This document shows positions 25,762 through 34,554 of a stretch of 64,000 nt of DNA, one piece after another. The position numbers and the translations under genes are program-made. This stretch comes from Merdibacter sp965119685 (GTDB lineage Bacteria > Bacillota_I > Bacilli_A > Erysipelotrichales > Erysipelotrichaceae). Position 1 is the stretch's first letter. Each line of letters begins with the position of its first letter. The notes beneath the pieces are model-generated. The model ran no database searches and was not told where the DNA came from. It worked only from the letters and a program-made list of their open reading frames with translations. The DNA lies in assembly GCA_965119685.1 (NCBI GenBank), contig OZ221971.1:2356001-2420000 (forward strand), in the 5' to 3' direction.

Positions 25762-25993
25762 CATTCGCACCTTTTGCACAGGCATGAGGCAGGTGAGCGA
25801 TCCATGCAAGAGCACCTTTGTTTTCTCTCCCCGCGCACGCCATCAACAATCGCCTTTCCTATGCTCCTACTCTCTATGACACGCCAAAAATGCTTGTAAA
25901 GCGCTCTGATGCCCGATCTATCCACATCATCATTCCTCGCATCCCCGCGCTTGCTCTTTTTTTCGCCTGGTGTCTCTGATCGCTGCTGTTTGT

Positions 25994-27706
25994 CTATGAT
26001 CGCAAGGCGGCCGGCGTGCGCGCAAAGTGAAAGCTGGCGTTGGCGAGAGCGGCGATCTCATCACAGTAACAGCGCTCCTCCTCTAAAAAGACCACCAGCG
26101 TATGACGCAGCGAAACCCGCTGTTCCTCACTTCGCAGCTCCCCCTTATGCAGTCCGCCAAACACCAGTGCGCGCAGCTCCTCAAAGGTCTCGCTGAAATG
26201 CTCGATGCACAAAATCGTATAAGGATTGCGGCGCAGGCTTTGCACGATTTCTTTACAAAGGAAAGGATAGGCGTGCATGTCCAATGAGAGATAGCCTGCT
26301 TGATGGAAAAATTCCTCGCTGATTAACCGCAGCACCTCCTCACACTCCCCACGCTCACCGCTCATCTCCCAGCACCCTAACATCGTCTCCCCGCATGTCT
26401 CCTCTCCCAGCTCACGCAGCCGTTTCTCTAACGTCTCATCGCTTGACACCCCGCGCTGACGCAGCAGCTGTGCCGTCTGCTTCGCCCGCCTTGGCGCATC
26501 CATTGGAATCAGGGAGAGCTGCGCGATCACCTCGCGCACGCATCTTTCGTCTAAACGTGGCTGCGCGTTTGCCTTAGCATGGGCACAGCTCAGATCCAGC
26601 ACATCCAGCGCCTTGTCCGGAAAGTGTCCGAAAGGCAGGTAGTAGTCGGCCAATGAGACGATGGAGGGGATCAGCTCCTTGGCGATCTCTACCTTGTGAA
26701 AACCGCTGTAATCCGCTAGACGGGCGGTCAAAATCTGCTTGGTCTCCAGCTTATCCGGCTCTTTCAGCCGCACGCATTGAAAGCGCCGTGCCAGCGCCTG
26801 ATCCTTCTCAATGTAGCGTTCATACTCCTCTAAGGTCGTCGCACCGATGCAGCGCAGCTCGCGGCGTGCCAGACACGGCTTGATGACGCTCGCCACATCG
26901 ATGCTTCCCTCGCTTTTGCCCGCGCCGATCATCTGATGCAGCTCGTCGATAAACAAAAGCGCACGGGGATGGCTGCGAAATAGCGCCAGCAGCTTTTTCA
27001 TCTTCTCCTCAAAATCGCCGCGATAGCGGGTGCCCGCCACCAAGGCGTTCAAATCCAGCGCATAGATGTAATGTCCTTTCAGCGCGGGGATCTCCCCGGC
27101 TTCGATGCGGCAAGCTAACGCCTCCACCAAGGCGCTTTTGCCAACGCCGGCCTCTCCCACTAACAGCGGATTCGCTTTTTCCTTGCGCAATAGGATCTCC
27201 ACTAACAGCCCCATCTCCTCCTCACGCTCCACAAACCCCTGCCGTTCACCGAAATTCAGACAGCGCAGCGCCTCCTGCGCGTTCAGCAGAGCAATCCCCT
27301 GTTCTTGCTTGGGATGGACGCTCAGCGATGAAAAGTTCACATCATAGCGGCGCAGCAGCTCCATCGCCACACAGGTGGGATGCGCCAGCAGCGCTTCTCC
27401 CATGCAGTCCTCAAAGCTCTCCTGCGGATACGTTTTCGCCAAACGCTCCCCCTGCTCCAACAGCGCCTGTGCGATCGCCGTCACCCGCTGTTCTCGCTGC
27501 GCTTCCTTCATGCCAAACAAGACCGCCGCATCCTCGCGCACCTGAAAATAATAGATCCCCTGTGCAGCCAACTCCCTTGCCAAGCGCCCCTCATTGCCAT
27601 GCAGCAAAGCTAACAGCAGATGTTCACTGCCGACATAATCATTCCCCATCCTCTGCGCCTCCATCTTCGCCCGCTCCAGCATCGCCTTCTGCTTTAAGTT
27701 CATCAT
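25994..27706 (-). CDS. ClpC-like AAA+ protein with degenerate second ATPase domain
   Basis: At 570 residues it is much shorter than ClpC (about 810). In order: a Clp N-domain (EHLLLALLHGNEGRLARELAAQG), then a complete D1 ring with Walker A GEAGVGKS (about 182-189), Walker B ALLFIDELH and sensor GATTLEEYERYIEKD. Next comes a region matching D2 in outline (YLSLDMHAYPFL; SLRRNPYTILCIEHFSETFEELRALVFGGLHKGELRSEE), but Walker A is replaced by SGERGECE and the Walker B DE pair is gone. The ClpP-contact loop and C-terminal domain are not recognisable. It may be an adaptor, a decoy or a D1-only unfoldase. It stands alone. Confidence 0.8.
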   Translation of the reverse strand: MMNLKQKAMLERAKMEAQRMGNDYVGSEHLLLALLHGNEGRLARELAAQGIYYFQVREDAAVLFGMKEAQREQRVTAIAQALLEQGERLAKTYPQESFEDCMGEALLAHPTCVAMELLRRYDVNFSSLSVHPKQEQGIALLNAQEALRCLNFGERQGFVEREEEMGLLVEILLRKEKANPLLVGEAGVGKSALVEALACRIEAGEIPALKGHYIYALDLNALVAGTRYRGDFEEKMKKLLALFRSHPRALLFIDELHQMIGAGKSEGSIDVASVIKPCLARRELRCIGATTLEEYERYIEKDQALARRFQCVRLKEPDKLETKQILTARLADYSGFHKVEIAKELIPSIVSLADYYLPFGHFPDKALDVLDLSCAHAKANAQPRLDERCVREVIAQLSLIPMDAPRRAKQTAQLLRQRGVSSDETLEKRLRELGEETCGETMLGCWEMSGERGECEEVLRLISEEFFHQAGYLSLDMHAYPFLCKEIVQSLRRNPYTILCIEHFSETFEELRALVFGGLHKGELRSEEQRVSLRHTLVVFLEEERCYCDEIAALANASFHFARTPAALRS

Positions 27707-28003
27707 GCCACCATCCTCTGCTTTCTACATCACAAACACAACCATAGTATGGACAACCCCTAGTATTCTATGAATGCATCCCCTTGACACAGAACCGCGC
27801 CTGCTTCCTTTCCCCCTCTGCACCTCTTCCCTGTGCTCACTTGATCTCCCCCCCTATCCCATCACTCTCAGCTTTGCTTTTTCCTGCATGTTCCCTCTTG
27901 CTTTTGTTACACCCCGTTTTCTTGACGCCTTCCTTTGTCTCTGCTCTTTTCGGCGCAAGGCGGGGAAGCGCTGATCCATCCGATCGGCTTTGTTCGTGCA
28001 ATC
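27707..28003. other. Divergent intergenic region, no gene
   Basis: Spacer between the divergently transcribed ClpC-like gene and the response-regulator gene. The plus-strand frames here lack ribosome sites and give low-complexity Leu/Pro/Ser products. No CIRCE or CtsR operator is visible before the ClpC-like gene. Confidence 0.4.
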
Positions 28004-28047
28004 TGACAGAACTGTTACTTTTCCAAACCCTTGATTTCATATATAAT
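28004..28047 (+). promoter_or_regulatory. Promoter with Bce-type operator for the sensor/transporter operon
   Basis: TATAAT at 28042-28047 has no good -35 box. Instead, the inverted repeat TGACA-GAAC-TGTTA (28004-28017) lies 24 bp before it, close to the TNACA-N4-TGTAA sites bound by BceR-type regulators. This implies activation by the response regulator encoded 44 bp downstream. Confidence 0.6.
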
Positions 28048-28090
28048 AGAGCCAGAAAGAAGCAGATGCAGAAAGTGGAGGGACGCCGTC

Positions 28091-28768
28091 ATGTATCGTA
28101 TTTTAGTCGTAGAGGATAATGAGAAGATCCGCATGGAGCTATGTGATTTTCTAAGCAAAAACGGGTATCAAAGCGAGGGGTGCAGCAACTTTGAAAACAT
28201 CTTGGAAGATATCCGCTCCCGCCGCCCGGATCTGATTTTGCTCGATCTCAACCTGCCGTTTATGGACGGTCACTTCATCTGTCGGGAACTCAGACGCACC
28301 AGCAGTGTGCCGATCATCATCGTCACCAGCCGCAGCTCCGAGGTGGACGAGCTGCAAAGCATGCATTTAGGGGCGGACGACTATGTCACCAAGCCTTACA
28401 ATTTACAGATTTTGCTGGCGCGCATCGCCCGTGTATTGCAGCGTGTCTATGAGACGAAGGATTCCAACCACATGAAGGTCGGCGAGGTTACCATGGATAT
28501 CTCTAAGAGCATGCTCACCTACCAAAGCAAGAGTGTCGATCTCACCAAAAACGAGCTGCGCATCATGCATTGTCTCTTCTCCAACAAGAACACGATCGTC
28601 TCCCGAGAGAAGCTGATGAAGCACATGTGGGACTGCGATGCCTTTGTCGATGATAACACGCTGACGGTGAACATCAACCGCCTGCGTAAAAAGCTGGAAT
28701 ACATCGGGCTCATCGACTTCATCGAAACCAAGCGCGGGCTGGGGTATATCATCTATGAAGATCAATGA
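28091..28768 (+). CDS. OmpR/BceR-family response regulator
   Basis: A 225-residue two-component regulator. The receiver domain has acidic residues near ILVVEDNEK, the phospho-acceptor Asp in LILLDLNLPFMDG (about residue 52), and K in YVTKPY. The C-terminal winged helix (NELRIMHCLFSNKNTIVSREKLMKHMW; VNINRLRKKLE; TKRGLGYII) is of OmpR type. The ATG at 28091 follows GTGGAGGG; the longer frame upstream is dismissed. The 3' end overlaps the kinase gene by 14 bp. With the kinase and ABC transporter it forms a BceRS-AB-like peptide-antibiotic resistance module. Confidence 0.95.
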   Translation: MYRILVVEDNEKIRMELCDFLSKNGYQSEGCSNFENILEDIRSRRPDLILLDLNLPFMDGHFICRELRRTSSVPIIIVTSRSSEVDELQSMHLGADDYVTKPYNLQILLARIARVLQRVYETKDSNHMKVGEVTMDISKSMLTYQSKSVDLTKNELRIMHCLFSNKNTIVSREKLMKHMWDCDAFVDDNTLTVNINRLRKKLEYIGLIDFIETKRGLGYIIYEDQ

Positions 28769-29768
28769 GTTTCTCCATGACAAGCTCTATGTCATCCTCA
28801 CCTCGCTGTTTGTAAGCATCCTGCTCACCCTCTTTCTTTACTCCCTGCAAACCAGCGCCTCGCTGATCGTGATGCTGTTAGTGCTGTACTGGATTTTGCC
28901 GATCAGTTTTCTGGCGGTGGAATATACGCGCCGGCGGCAGTATTACGGCAATCTGTTCCACACGATGGCGACGCTGGATCAGAAATACCTCATCGCCGAC
29001 ATCATCCGCGAGCCGCATTTCATCGACGGTCAGCTGCTCTATGCGATCCTGAAAGAAAGCGCTCGCTCCATGCAGGAAAACGTCAAGCAGTATCGGCTGG
29101 CGGAAAACGAGTACCGCGACTATATCGAAATGTGGGTGCATGAGGTCAAGACGCCCCTGGCTGCCGCAAAGCTGATCGCCGACAATAATCCAAGCGAGGT
29201 CAGCGATTCCATCAGCGAGGAGATCGAACACGTGCAGAGCTTTGTCGAGCAAGCGCTGTTTTATGCGCGCAGCGCCAATGTGGAAAACGACTATATCATC
29301 AAAGAGGTCGCGCTTTCCACCATCGTGCACAATGTTATCAAAAAGCATTCCAGCGATTTCATCTACAAGAAGATCCGCGTCGAGCTGGAGGGCTTGGAGG
29401 AGATCGTCTATACTGATCAAAAGTGGATTGAGTTCATCCTGGATCAGATCATCACCAATGCGCTCACCTATACGCCATCTCATACCGGCGTCATCCGCAT
29501 CAGCACCAAACGCAAGGAAAACAGCATTCAGCTGCTCATTGCCGACAATGGGGTGGGCATCGATCCAAAGGACATCCGCCGCATCTTTCAAAAGGGGTTT
29601 ACCGGCAGCAACCGCGGGCACAACGAAAAAGCGACCGGTATCGGCCTGTATCTGTGCCATAACCTGTGCCGCAAGCTGTATTTGGACATCGACGTGGAAT
29701 CATTGGTGCATAAGGGGACGACGATGATCATCACTTTCCCGCTGTCCAACCTGCTGCTGTTAAAATGA
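28755..29768 (+). CDS. BceS-type intramembrane-sensing histidine kinase
   Basis: The 337-residue kinase has two N-terminal membrane helices (about 10-30 and 36-54) with almost no extracellular loop, typical of intramembrane-sensing kinases that detect flux through a partner BceAB transporter. The H box is WVHEVKTPLAAAK (about residue 122). The ATP domain shows N box IITNAL, G1 ADNGVGID and G2 ATGIGLYLC. Its stop overlaps the following HAD gene (ATGA), so all are co-translated. Confidence 0.94.
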   Translation: MKINEFLHDKLYVILTSLFVSILLTLFLYSLQTSASLIVMLLVLYWILPISFLAVEYTRRRQYYGNLFHTMATLDQKYLIADIIREPHFIDGQLLYAILKESARSMQENVKQYRLAENEYRDYIEMWVHEVKTPLAAAKLIADNNPSEVSDSISEEIEHVQSFVEQALFYARSANVENDYIIKEVALSTIVHNVIKKHSSDFIYKKIRVELEGLEEIVYTDQKWIEFILDQIITNALTYTPSHTGVIRISTKRKENSIQLLIADNGVGIDPKDIRRIFQKGFTGSNRGHNEKATGIGLYLCHNLCRKLYLDIDVESLVHKGTTMIITFPLSNLLLLK

Positions 29769-30274
29769 GCCGCATCCTCTTTTTGGACATCGACGGTGTG
29801 ATCAACCCCATCCCCCAGCGCACTCGCTTACGCACGGATGTCCATCTGGCAGATCGTTTAGCCAAGCAAAGCGGCAACAACGCTTACCGCCGCCTTCCCC
29901 CAAGCACCTTACAGCTCGCCTGCCACGGCTGGGATCAAACGGCGATGAAGCTGCTGCGCATGCTGTGCGAGGAAGAATCACTCTCCATCGTCATCAGCTC
30001 TTCCTGGGGAATTTTCTATTCCCTAAAGGAGCTGAAGCTGCTGTTTGCCCTCTATGAATTGGACGCCTATCTCATTGACATCACCCCTTATATCGGCAAA
30101 CGCAGTGAAAACATCTTGTCTTATGTGCAGACACATCCCGCAATCCGCGCATGGATCTCCTTGGACGATCTGCCGATGGATCACCTCTTTCCCAACCATG
30201 CGATCACTACGCATGGCTGCTTACAGGCACAGGATGTGCAAAAGGCGAGAGAGCTGCTGAAGCGACAGCGTTAG
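29765..30274 (+). CDS. HAD-superfamily domain protein (169 aa)
   Basis: N-terminal ILFLDIDGVIN is the HAD motif I (DxDGV), with both nucleophile and general-acid aspartates. VISSSWG is motif II-like, and WISLDDL supplies the acidic motif IV. The short length and SSSW motif resemble HAD proteins of the 'Swiss Army Knife RNA repair-like' group. It overlaps the kinase stop by 4 bp and lies between kinase and transporter genes, an unusual insert in a Bce module. Substrate unknown. Confidence 0.8.
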   Translation: MSRILFLDIDGVINPIPQRTRLRTDVHLADRLAKQSGNNAYRRLPPSTLQLACHGWDQTAMKLLRMLCEEESLSIVISSSWGIFYSLKELKLLFALYELDAYLIDITPYIGKRSENILSYVQTHPAIRAWISLDDLPMDHLFPNHAITTHGCLQAQDVQKARELLKRQR

Positions 30275-30295
30275 CTTACAAATCTGTTCGTTTCC

Positions 30296-30339
30296 TGTCA
30301 TGTAGTTCCATGTCACCCTTTCCCCATTTCCCTTATAAT
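30296..30339 (+). promoter_or_regulatory. Promoter of the ABC transporter operon with TGTCA repeats
   Basis: TATAAT at 30334-30339 again lacks a proper -35. TGTCA occurs at 30296-30300 and 30311-30315, and the first starts exactly 38 bp before the -10, as does the TGACA of the operator at 28004. A weaker regulator site is inferred. Confidence 0.4.
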
Positions 30340-30372
30340 GAAAGCAGAGATCAAGAGAAGGGAGGTGGCCTT

Positions 30373-30582
30373 ATGAAAGAACGTTTGCTGCATCATATCA
30401 GCGGTATCTGCATCGCGCTGTTAGCCCTGTTGGAGATCGTCGTCCTGTTTTTGCCAAATGCGATGTCGGGACCTTTCGCCTATGTGCTGTTAGCCGCATT
30501 TCTCGCTGTGATCATCAGCATCAATCTCAACTCTCTGCACAAATACCTCAAGAGCAGGCATAAAGGAGGCTACTCGCTATGA
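30373..30582 (+). CDS. Small two-helix membrane protein (69 aa)
   Basis: Starts at the ATG after GGAGGTGG. It has two hydrophobic segments (GICIALLALLEIVVLFLP; PFAYVLLAAFLAVIISINL) and a basic tail. I do not recognise a family. Its stop overlaps the start of the ABC ATPase gene, so it is translated with the transporter and could be a small accessory subunit of the Bce module. Confidence 0.75.
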   Translation: MKERLLHHISGICIALLALLEIVVLFLPNAMSGPFAYVLLAAFLAVIISINLNSLHKYLKSRHKGGYSL

Positions 30583-31343
30583 GCGTGATTTTGCAAGTGA
30601 GCATGATCGAAAAGTATTATGGAAGTCAAGATTCCATCACCAAGGCGTTAGACAACATCAGCTTAGAGGTCGAGGCGGGAGAGTTCATCGGTATCATGGG
30701 CCCCAGCGGCAGCGGCAAAACGACCCTGCTCAACTGCATTTCCACGATCGACTCTGTCTCAACCGGACATATCTACCTGCATCACCAGGATATCACACAG
30801 ATGAAGAAGCAGACGCTGGAGCGTTTTCGCCGGGAACAGCTGGGATTCATCTTTCAGGATTACAACCTGCTGCCCGCACTGAACGGCTATGAAAACATCG
30901 CGCTGGCACTCACCATCCAAGGCGTACAGCCCCATGACATTCATGCGCGGGTAACTGACATCGCCCGCCGTTTAAAGCTGCTGGATGTACTGAAGAAATA
31001 TCCCAAGGGGATGTCGGGAGGCGAACGTCAGCGGATTGCCTGCGCCAGAGCTTTCATCACCAATCCCGCCCTGATCTTAGCCGATGAGCCTACCGGAGCG
31101 CTGGATTCCAAAAACTCGCGCCTGCTGTTGGAGACGATGGCGCAGATGAACGAAGAGGAACATGCGACGATCATGATGGTGACCCACGATCCTTTCTCTG
31201 CCTCCTATGCAAGCCGCATCCTGTTTATCAAAGACGGCCGCCTCTTCAATGAGCTTGTGAAAGGCGGCGATACGCGCAAGGAGTTCTTTCAGCGCATCAT
31301 CGATGTGACCACCCTGTTAGGAGGCGACGATGTTGTTTATTAA
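30579..31343 (+). CDS. BceA-type ABC transporter ATPase
   Basis: The 254-residue ATPase has Walker A GPSGSGKTT (about 42-50), the Q loop FQDYNLLP, signature MSGGERQRIACARA, Walker B LILADEPTGALDS and H loop VTHDP. The LDS after Walker B and the FtsX-type permease next door place it in the MacB/BceA group, which removes or shields peptide antibiotics such as bacitracin or lantibiotics. It overlaps its permease gene by 14 bp. Confidence 0.96.
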   Translation: MSVILQVSMIEKYYGSQDSITKALDNISLEVEAGEFIGIMGPSGSGKTTLLNCISTIDSVSTGHIYLHHQDITQMKKQTLERFRREQLGFIFQDYNLLPALNGYENIALALTIQGVQPHDIHARVTDIARRLKLLDVLKKYPKGMSGGERQRIACARAFITNPALILADEPTGALDSKNSRLLLETMAQMNEEEHATIMMVTHDPFSASYASRILFIKDGRLFNELVKGGDTRKEFFQRIIDVTTLLGGDDVVY

Positions 31344-33357
31344 GCTCGCTTATAAAAATGTGCGTGCCAGCTTTCACGATTATCTGCTTTACTTTCTGAC
31401 GCTTTCCCTCTCCGTCAGCCTTTTTTACTGTTTCAACACCAGCGGCTCCCTGCAATTAGTCAACGATCAGCTTGCGCTCTCCTCCGGTATTCCTCGGCTT
31501 TTGGATACGCTGAGCAATCTGATGCGCTCGCTCTCCGGCGTCGTCGCCCTCATCCTCACCGTGCTGGTGCTCTATGCCAACCGTCTCTTTCTGCTGCGGC
31601 GAAAAGAGGAATTTGCCCTGTACTACGTGTTGGGCATGCGGCAGCGGCAGCTGATCCTCGTGGTGATGCTGGAGGCGTTTTTCATCGCATTGCTCGCTTT
31701 GGGCGTCGGTATTGTGTTTGGTATTTTGCTATCGCAGATCGTCTGCACCTTCACTGCATCTTTATTTATCGCGCGGGTACAATATCGCTTTGTCTTTTCT
31801 CTGACGGCGTTGCTGCTGACACTCGCCGCTTTCTGTGCGATCTTCTTTTTCACCGCGATGATCAATCTGCTGCTGTTATATCGCTCGCATACGCGATCAG
31901 ATAAAGGAAAGCAGGTGCGCCCGTTATCAAAAAAAGGTATTTGGGGATTCCCTGCCGCGCTTCTGTGCTTTTTCCCCGCCGCTTTTCTGCTCATCACACA
32001 GGTCAGCCCTCTGGGTTTCTTTTGTTCCTTGTTTCTGCTGTGCGGCGCCAATTTCGCTTTTTTCCTAGGACTGCGCACCCTTGTATCCCAGCCGCAGACA
32101 AAGACACCCTCCTTATGCTGCCGCCGTCTGCATCTGCTCGCCTTTCATCAGCTGTGCCAACAGTTAAAGCGCCACACGCTGTTGTTGTGCGTTCTTTCCG
32201 CCATGCTCACCGTCGGCATCACCTTTTTATTCAGCGGATTGTGCATCAGCAATCAGCTGAGCAGTGAAGTGGAGGGCCTAACGCCTTACAGCGTTTCTCT
32301 CATTCACCGCTATACGCTCACAAGCAGCGATGATGCTTTCAATCAACGCTTTTTTGAAGAAAAGGTTGCACAGCTGCATCCCCAGGACGATTCGATTATC
32401 TATGAACGCATCCTGCACACCTACCGCAGCAGCTTCACTTATGAGAAGCTTTGCAAGCTGTTAGAGGAAAACGATCTGCATATCCCTTGGGAGCTGACAA
32501 TGCTGAAAGACATGCCTATTGAGATCATTCCCTTATCCGCTTACAACCAGCTGCGCCGCGATCATGGGCTGGAGGAGGTCAAGCTACCTAGCAACAGCGC
32601 CTATCTGTACAGCTGCAATTCCCGTTTTGCCGCCACGATCGAAGAACTGCGCAGTCAGCATCCTCATATCATGATCTATTCTCATTCGCTGCGCATTTCC
32701 CCGTTAGCCATCGACGCCCTGCGTCCCGGCAGTGTCGAAGACAGCCTGCCCCAGGATGCCGCAATCCTCGTCGTCAGCGACCGCATGCTCCCTAACAATG
32801 CGCTGGGATATGGAGATTATTGGAACATTGAGCTGCGCTCCTCTCACTCCGGCAGGGCTTTTGCCGATCAGATCGATCAAAAGCTCGCCAAAGATCATAT
32901 CCTTTCCAAGAGTGACGACCGCTTTTATACCGCCAACCGTGACGAAGCGCATGAAAACAGTGTCGGCTCCTCAGTCATCTTTACTTATATCGCTCTCTAT
33001 ATCGGAATCACCTTAATCATCAGCACCGGCGTCATCCTTGCGCTGACATTGCTCTCTCCCGCTTATAACGATCGGGCTTCTCACACTCTGCTCATCCGTT
33101 TAGGAGCTCCCACGCATATGCGCAGGCAAAACATCTGCATGCAGACGACCCTCTGTTTCCTTCTACCGCTTGCGCCCGCGCTCTTAGACAGCCTGCTGAT
33201 TCTCAAAGCGCTCAGCACCATCCTGTATGAATTTGGCAAAAACGGCTATGCGATGGCATTTCTTCAGACATCGCTGATCCTGTGTTTTCTCTATTTGAGC
33301 TATTTGATCCTCACCTGTGCCAACCGCCTTGCGATTGCCGACACAGACCAGCTATAA
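31330..33357 (+). CDS. BceB-type FtsX-fold permease
   Basis: A 675-residue permease. One helix near residues 18-36 is followed by helices about 60-77, 100-130 and 145-175; more lie after residue 200 and around 285-305. A large extracellular domain of about 220 residues comes next, then a C-terminal group of three helices (about 555-665). This ten-helix layout with one big external loop is the BceB form that binds antibiotic and signals to the BceS kinase. It completes the operon and is followed by a terminator. Confidence 0.93.
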   Translation: MLFIKLAYKNVRASFHDYLLYFLTLSLSVSLFYCFNTSGSLQLVNDQLALSSGIPRLLDTLSNLMRSLSGVVALILTVLVLYANRLFLLRRKEEFALYYVLGMRQRQLILVVMLEAFFIALLALGVGIVFGILLSQIVCTFTASLFIARVQYRFVFSLTALLLTLAAFCAIFFFTAMINLLLLYRSHTRSDKGKQVRPLSKKGIWGFPAALLCFFPAAFLLITQVSPLGFFCSLFLLCGANFAFFLGLRTLVSQPQTKTPSLCCRRLHLLAFHQLCQQLKRHTLLLCVLSAMLTVGITFLFSGLCISNQLSSEVEGLTPYSVSLIHRYTLTSSDDAFNQRFFEEKVAQLHPQDDSIIYERILHTYRSSFTYEKLCKLLEENDLHIPWELTMLKDMPIEIIPLSAYNQLRRDHGLEEVKLPSNSAYLYSCNSRFAATIEELRSQHPHIMIYSHSLRISPLAIDALRPGSVEDSLPQDAAILVVSDRMLPNNALGYGDYWNIELRSSHSGRAFADQIDQKLAKDHILSKSDDRFYTANRDEAHENSVGSSVIFTYIALYIGITLIISTGVILALTLLSPAYNDRASHTLLIRLGAPTHMRRQNICMQTTLCFLLPLAPALLDSLLILKALSTILYEFGKNGYAMAFLQTSLILCFLYLSYLILTCANRLAIADTDQL

Positions 33358-33407
33358 GTGCTTCTCCTCTCCCATGCAAGCTGTTGGCATATTCTTACGG
33401 AGAGAAT

Positions 33408-33439
33408 GAAAAGCGACGTGACAGCGCCGCTTTCTTTTT
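33408..33439 (+). terminator. Terminator of the Bce-type operon
   Basis: GAAAAGCG (33408-33415) pairs with CGCTTTC (33428-33434) and is followed by TTTTT, 50 bp after the permease stop. Confidence 0.75.
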
Positions 33440-33532
33440 ACTGTGAAAAAAGAACTGGTTGTATTTTCGTCACTTGAATCTCTATAAGAATTAACGATTT
33501 AGAAAGCTTGAACGCATCAAATCACCTTTTAT

Positions 33533-33556
33533 AAAAAAAGAGGCGATGCCTCTGTC
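33533..33556 (-). terminator. Probable terminator of the degV pair
   Basis: GAGGC/GCCTC hairpin (33540-33552) followed on the minus strand by a seven-base T-run. It is 120 bp past the first DegV stop. Confidence 0.6.
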
Positions 33557-33673
33557 ATGAAAGTAATGAGGTTAGACACTAATCAAAAATTGGACAATGC
33601 AAAACAATGCGTTTGCTTTCCCTTTTCACCCTGTCATGCCTCCTCAGCTTCACGACATGAACACCTTTGCCTC

Positions 33674-34531
33674 TCATTCATCTGTTAACGGTTTAAAATA
33701 TTGCAGCGCCTGACAGCCGCGTCCCGTGTGTACGCCGACGACGCTGACCAGCTGAATCACGTTGACATGGACACCCGCAATCGCCTGTTCGATCTTCCTG
33801 CGATACACCTCTGCACCCTGCACATCATCCGCGTGCGCCACAGTGACAGAGTAAGAGCTGTCGACACCGTCCTGCTTCATCCGCTCGATCACCGTATCCA
33901 TCGCCCTTGTCATCGTACGTACCTTGCCCGCTACGTCAATTTTCCCTTTTGTGCGTTCATTGATCGCTAATACCGGTTTGATTTTTAACAAGCCGCCCAG
34001 CGCCGCAGCAAGCGGCGTCAGCCTGCCCCCGCGTTTGAGATGCTGCAAATCATCCGGCAGTAACAGCGTATCGGTTGTATGGATGACCTTTGCACAGGCC
34101 GCCTGTGTCTCTTCTACGCTGTGTCCCTGTTCCATCATCTTCTTGGCAAGACGAATCAGATAGCCCTGTACTACCGCCGTCACATGGCAGTCCACATAAG
34201 CAAACGCCAGCCCCAGCTGATTGGCGATCATCTCCATTGCGTCGATCGTACCGGAAAGACCGCGGCAGATCGGGACGGCAAAGATGCGTTCAAAGCCCTC
34301 GTCTTTCAGCCGCGTGAACAGCTCCTCAATCTTTCCCAAAGATGGCAGCGATGTGCTCAGCATCTTACCCTCACGCATCTTCGCATATACCTCGTCAATG
34401 GTAATATCCAATGAATCATTAAAGTTTTGATGATCGTAGCTCACCTGTAACGGTACGCTGTAAATTCCTTCCTGCCGCAGCGCTTCTATGCTTTCTCCGG
34501 TACCGCTGTCTGTCACAAATGCGGTCTTCAT
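33674..34531 (-). CDS. DegV-family fatty-acid-binding protein, copy 1
   Basis: DegV/FakB proteins bind a fatty acid for phosphorylation by the FakA kinase. The 285-residue product has FVTDSGTGESIEALRQEGI at the start, STSLPSLGKIEELF (the TSxPS fatty-acid loop), and LKRGGRLTPLAAALGGLLKIKPVL. ATG 34531 follows AGGAG. A paralogue of about the same length lies 23 bp upstream on the same strand. The two probably handle different acyl chains. Confidence 0.93.
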   Translation of the reverse strand: MKTAFVTDSGTGESIEALRQEGIYSVPLQVSYDHQNFNDSLDITIDEVYAKMREGKMLSTSLPSLGKIEELFTRLKDEGFERIFAVPICRGLSGTIDAMEMIANQLGLAFAYVDCHVTAVVQGYLIRLAKKMMEQGHSVEETQAACAKVIHTTDTLLLPDDLQHLKRGGRLTPLAAALGGLLKIKPVLAINERTKGKIDVAGKVRTMTRAMDTVIERMKQDGVDSSYSVTVAHADDVQGAEVYRRKIEQAIAGVHVNVIQLVSVVGVHTGRGCQALQYFKPLTDE

Positions 34532-34554
34532 AGCCACTCACTCCTCTTTCTTCC

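Noticed and set aside
33570..33605. Sequence TTAGACACTAATC...ATTGGACA resembling an IS3-type terminal repeat
   Set aside because: No partner repeat or transposase fragment was found nearby.
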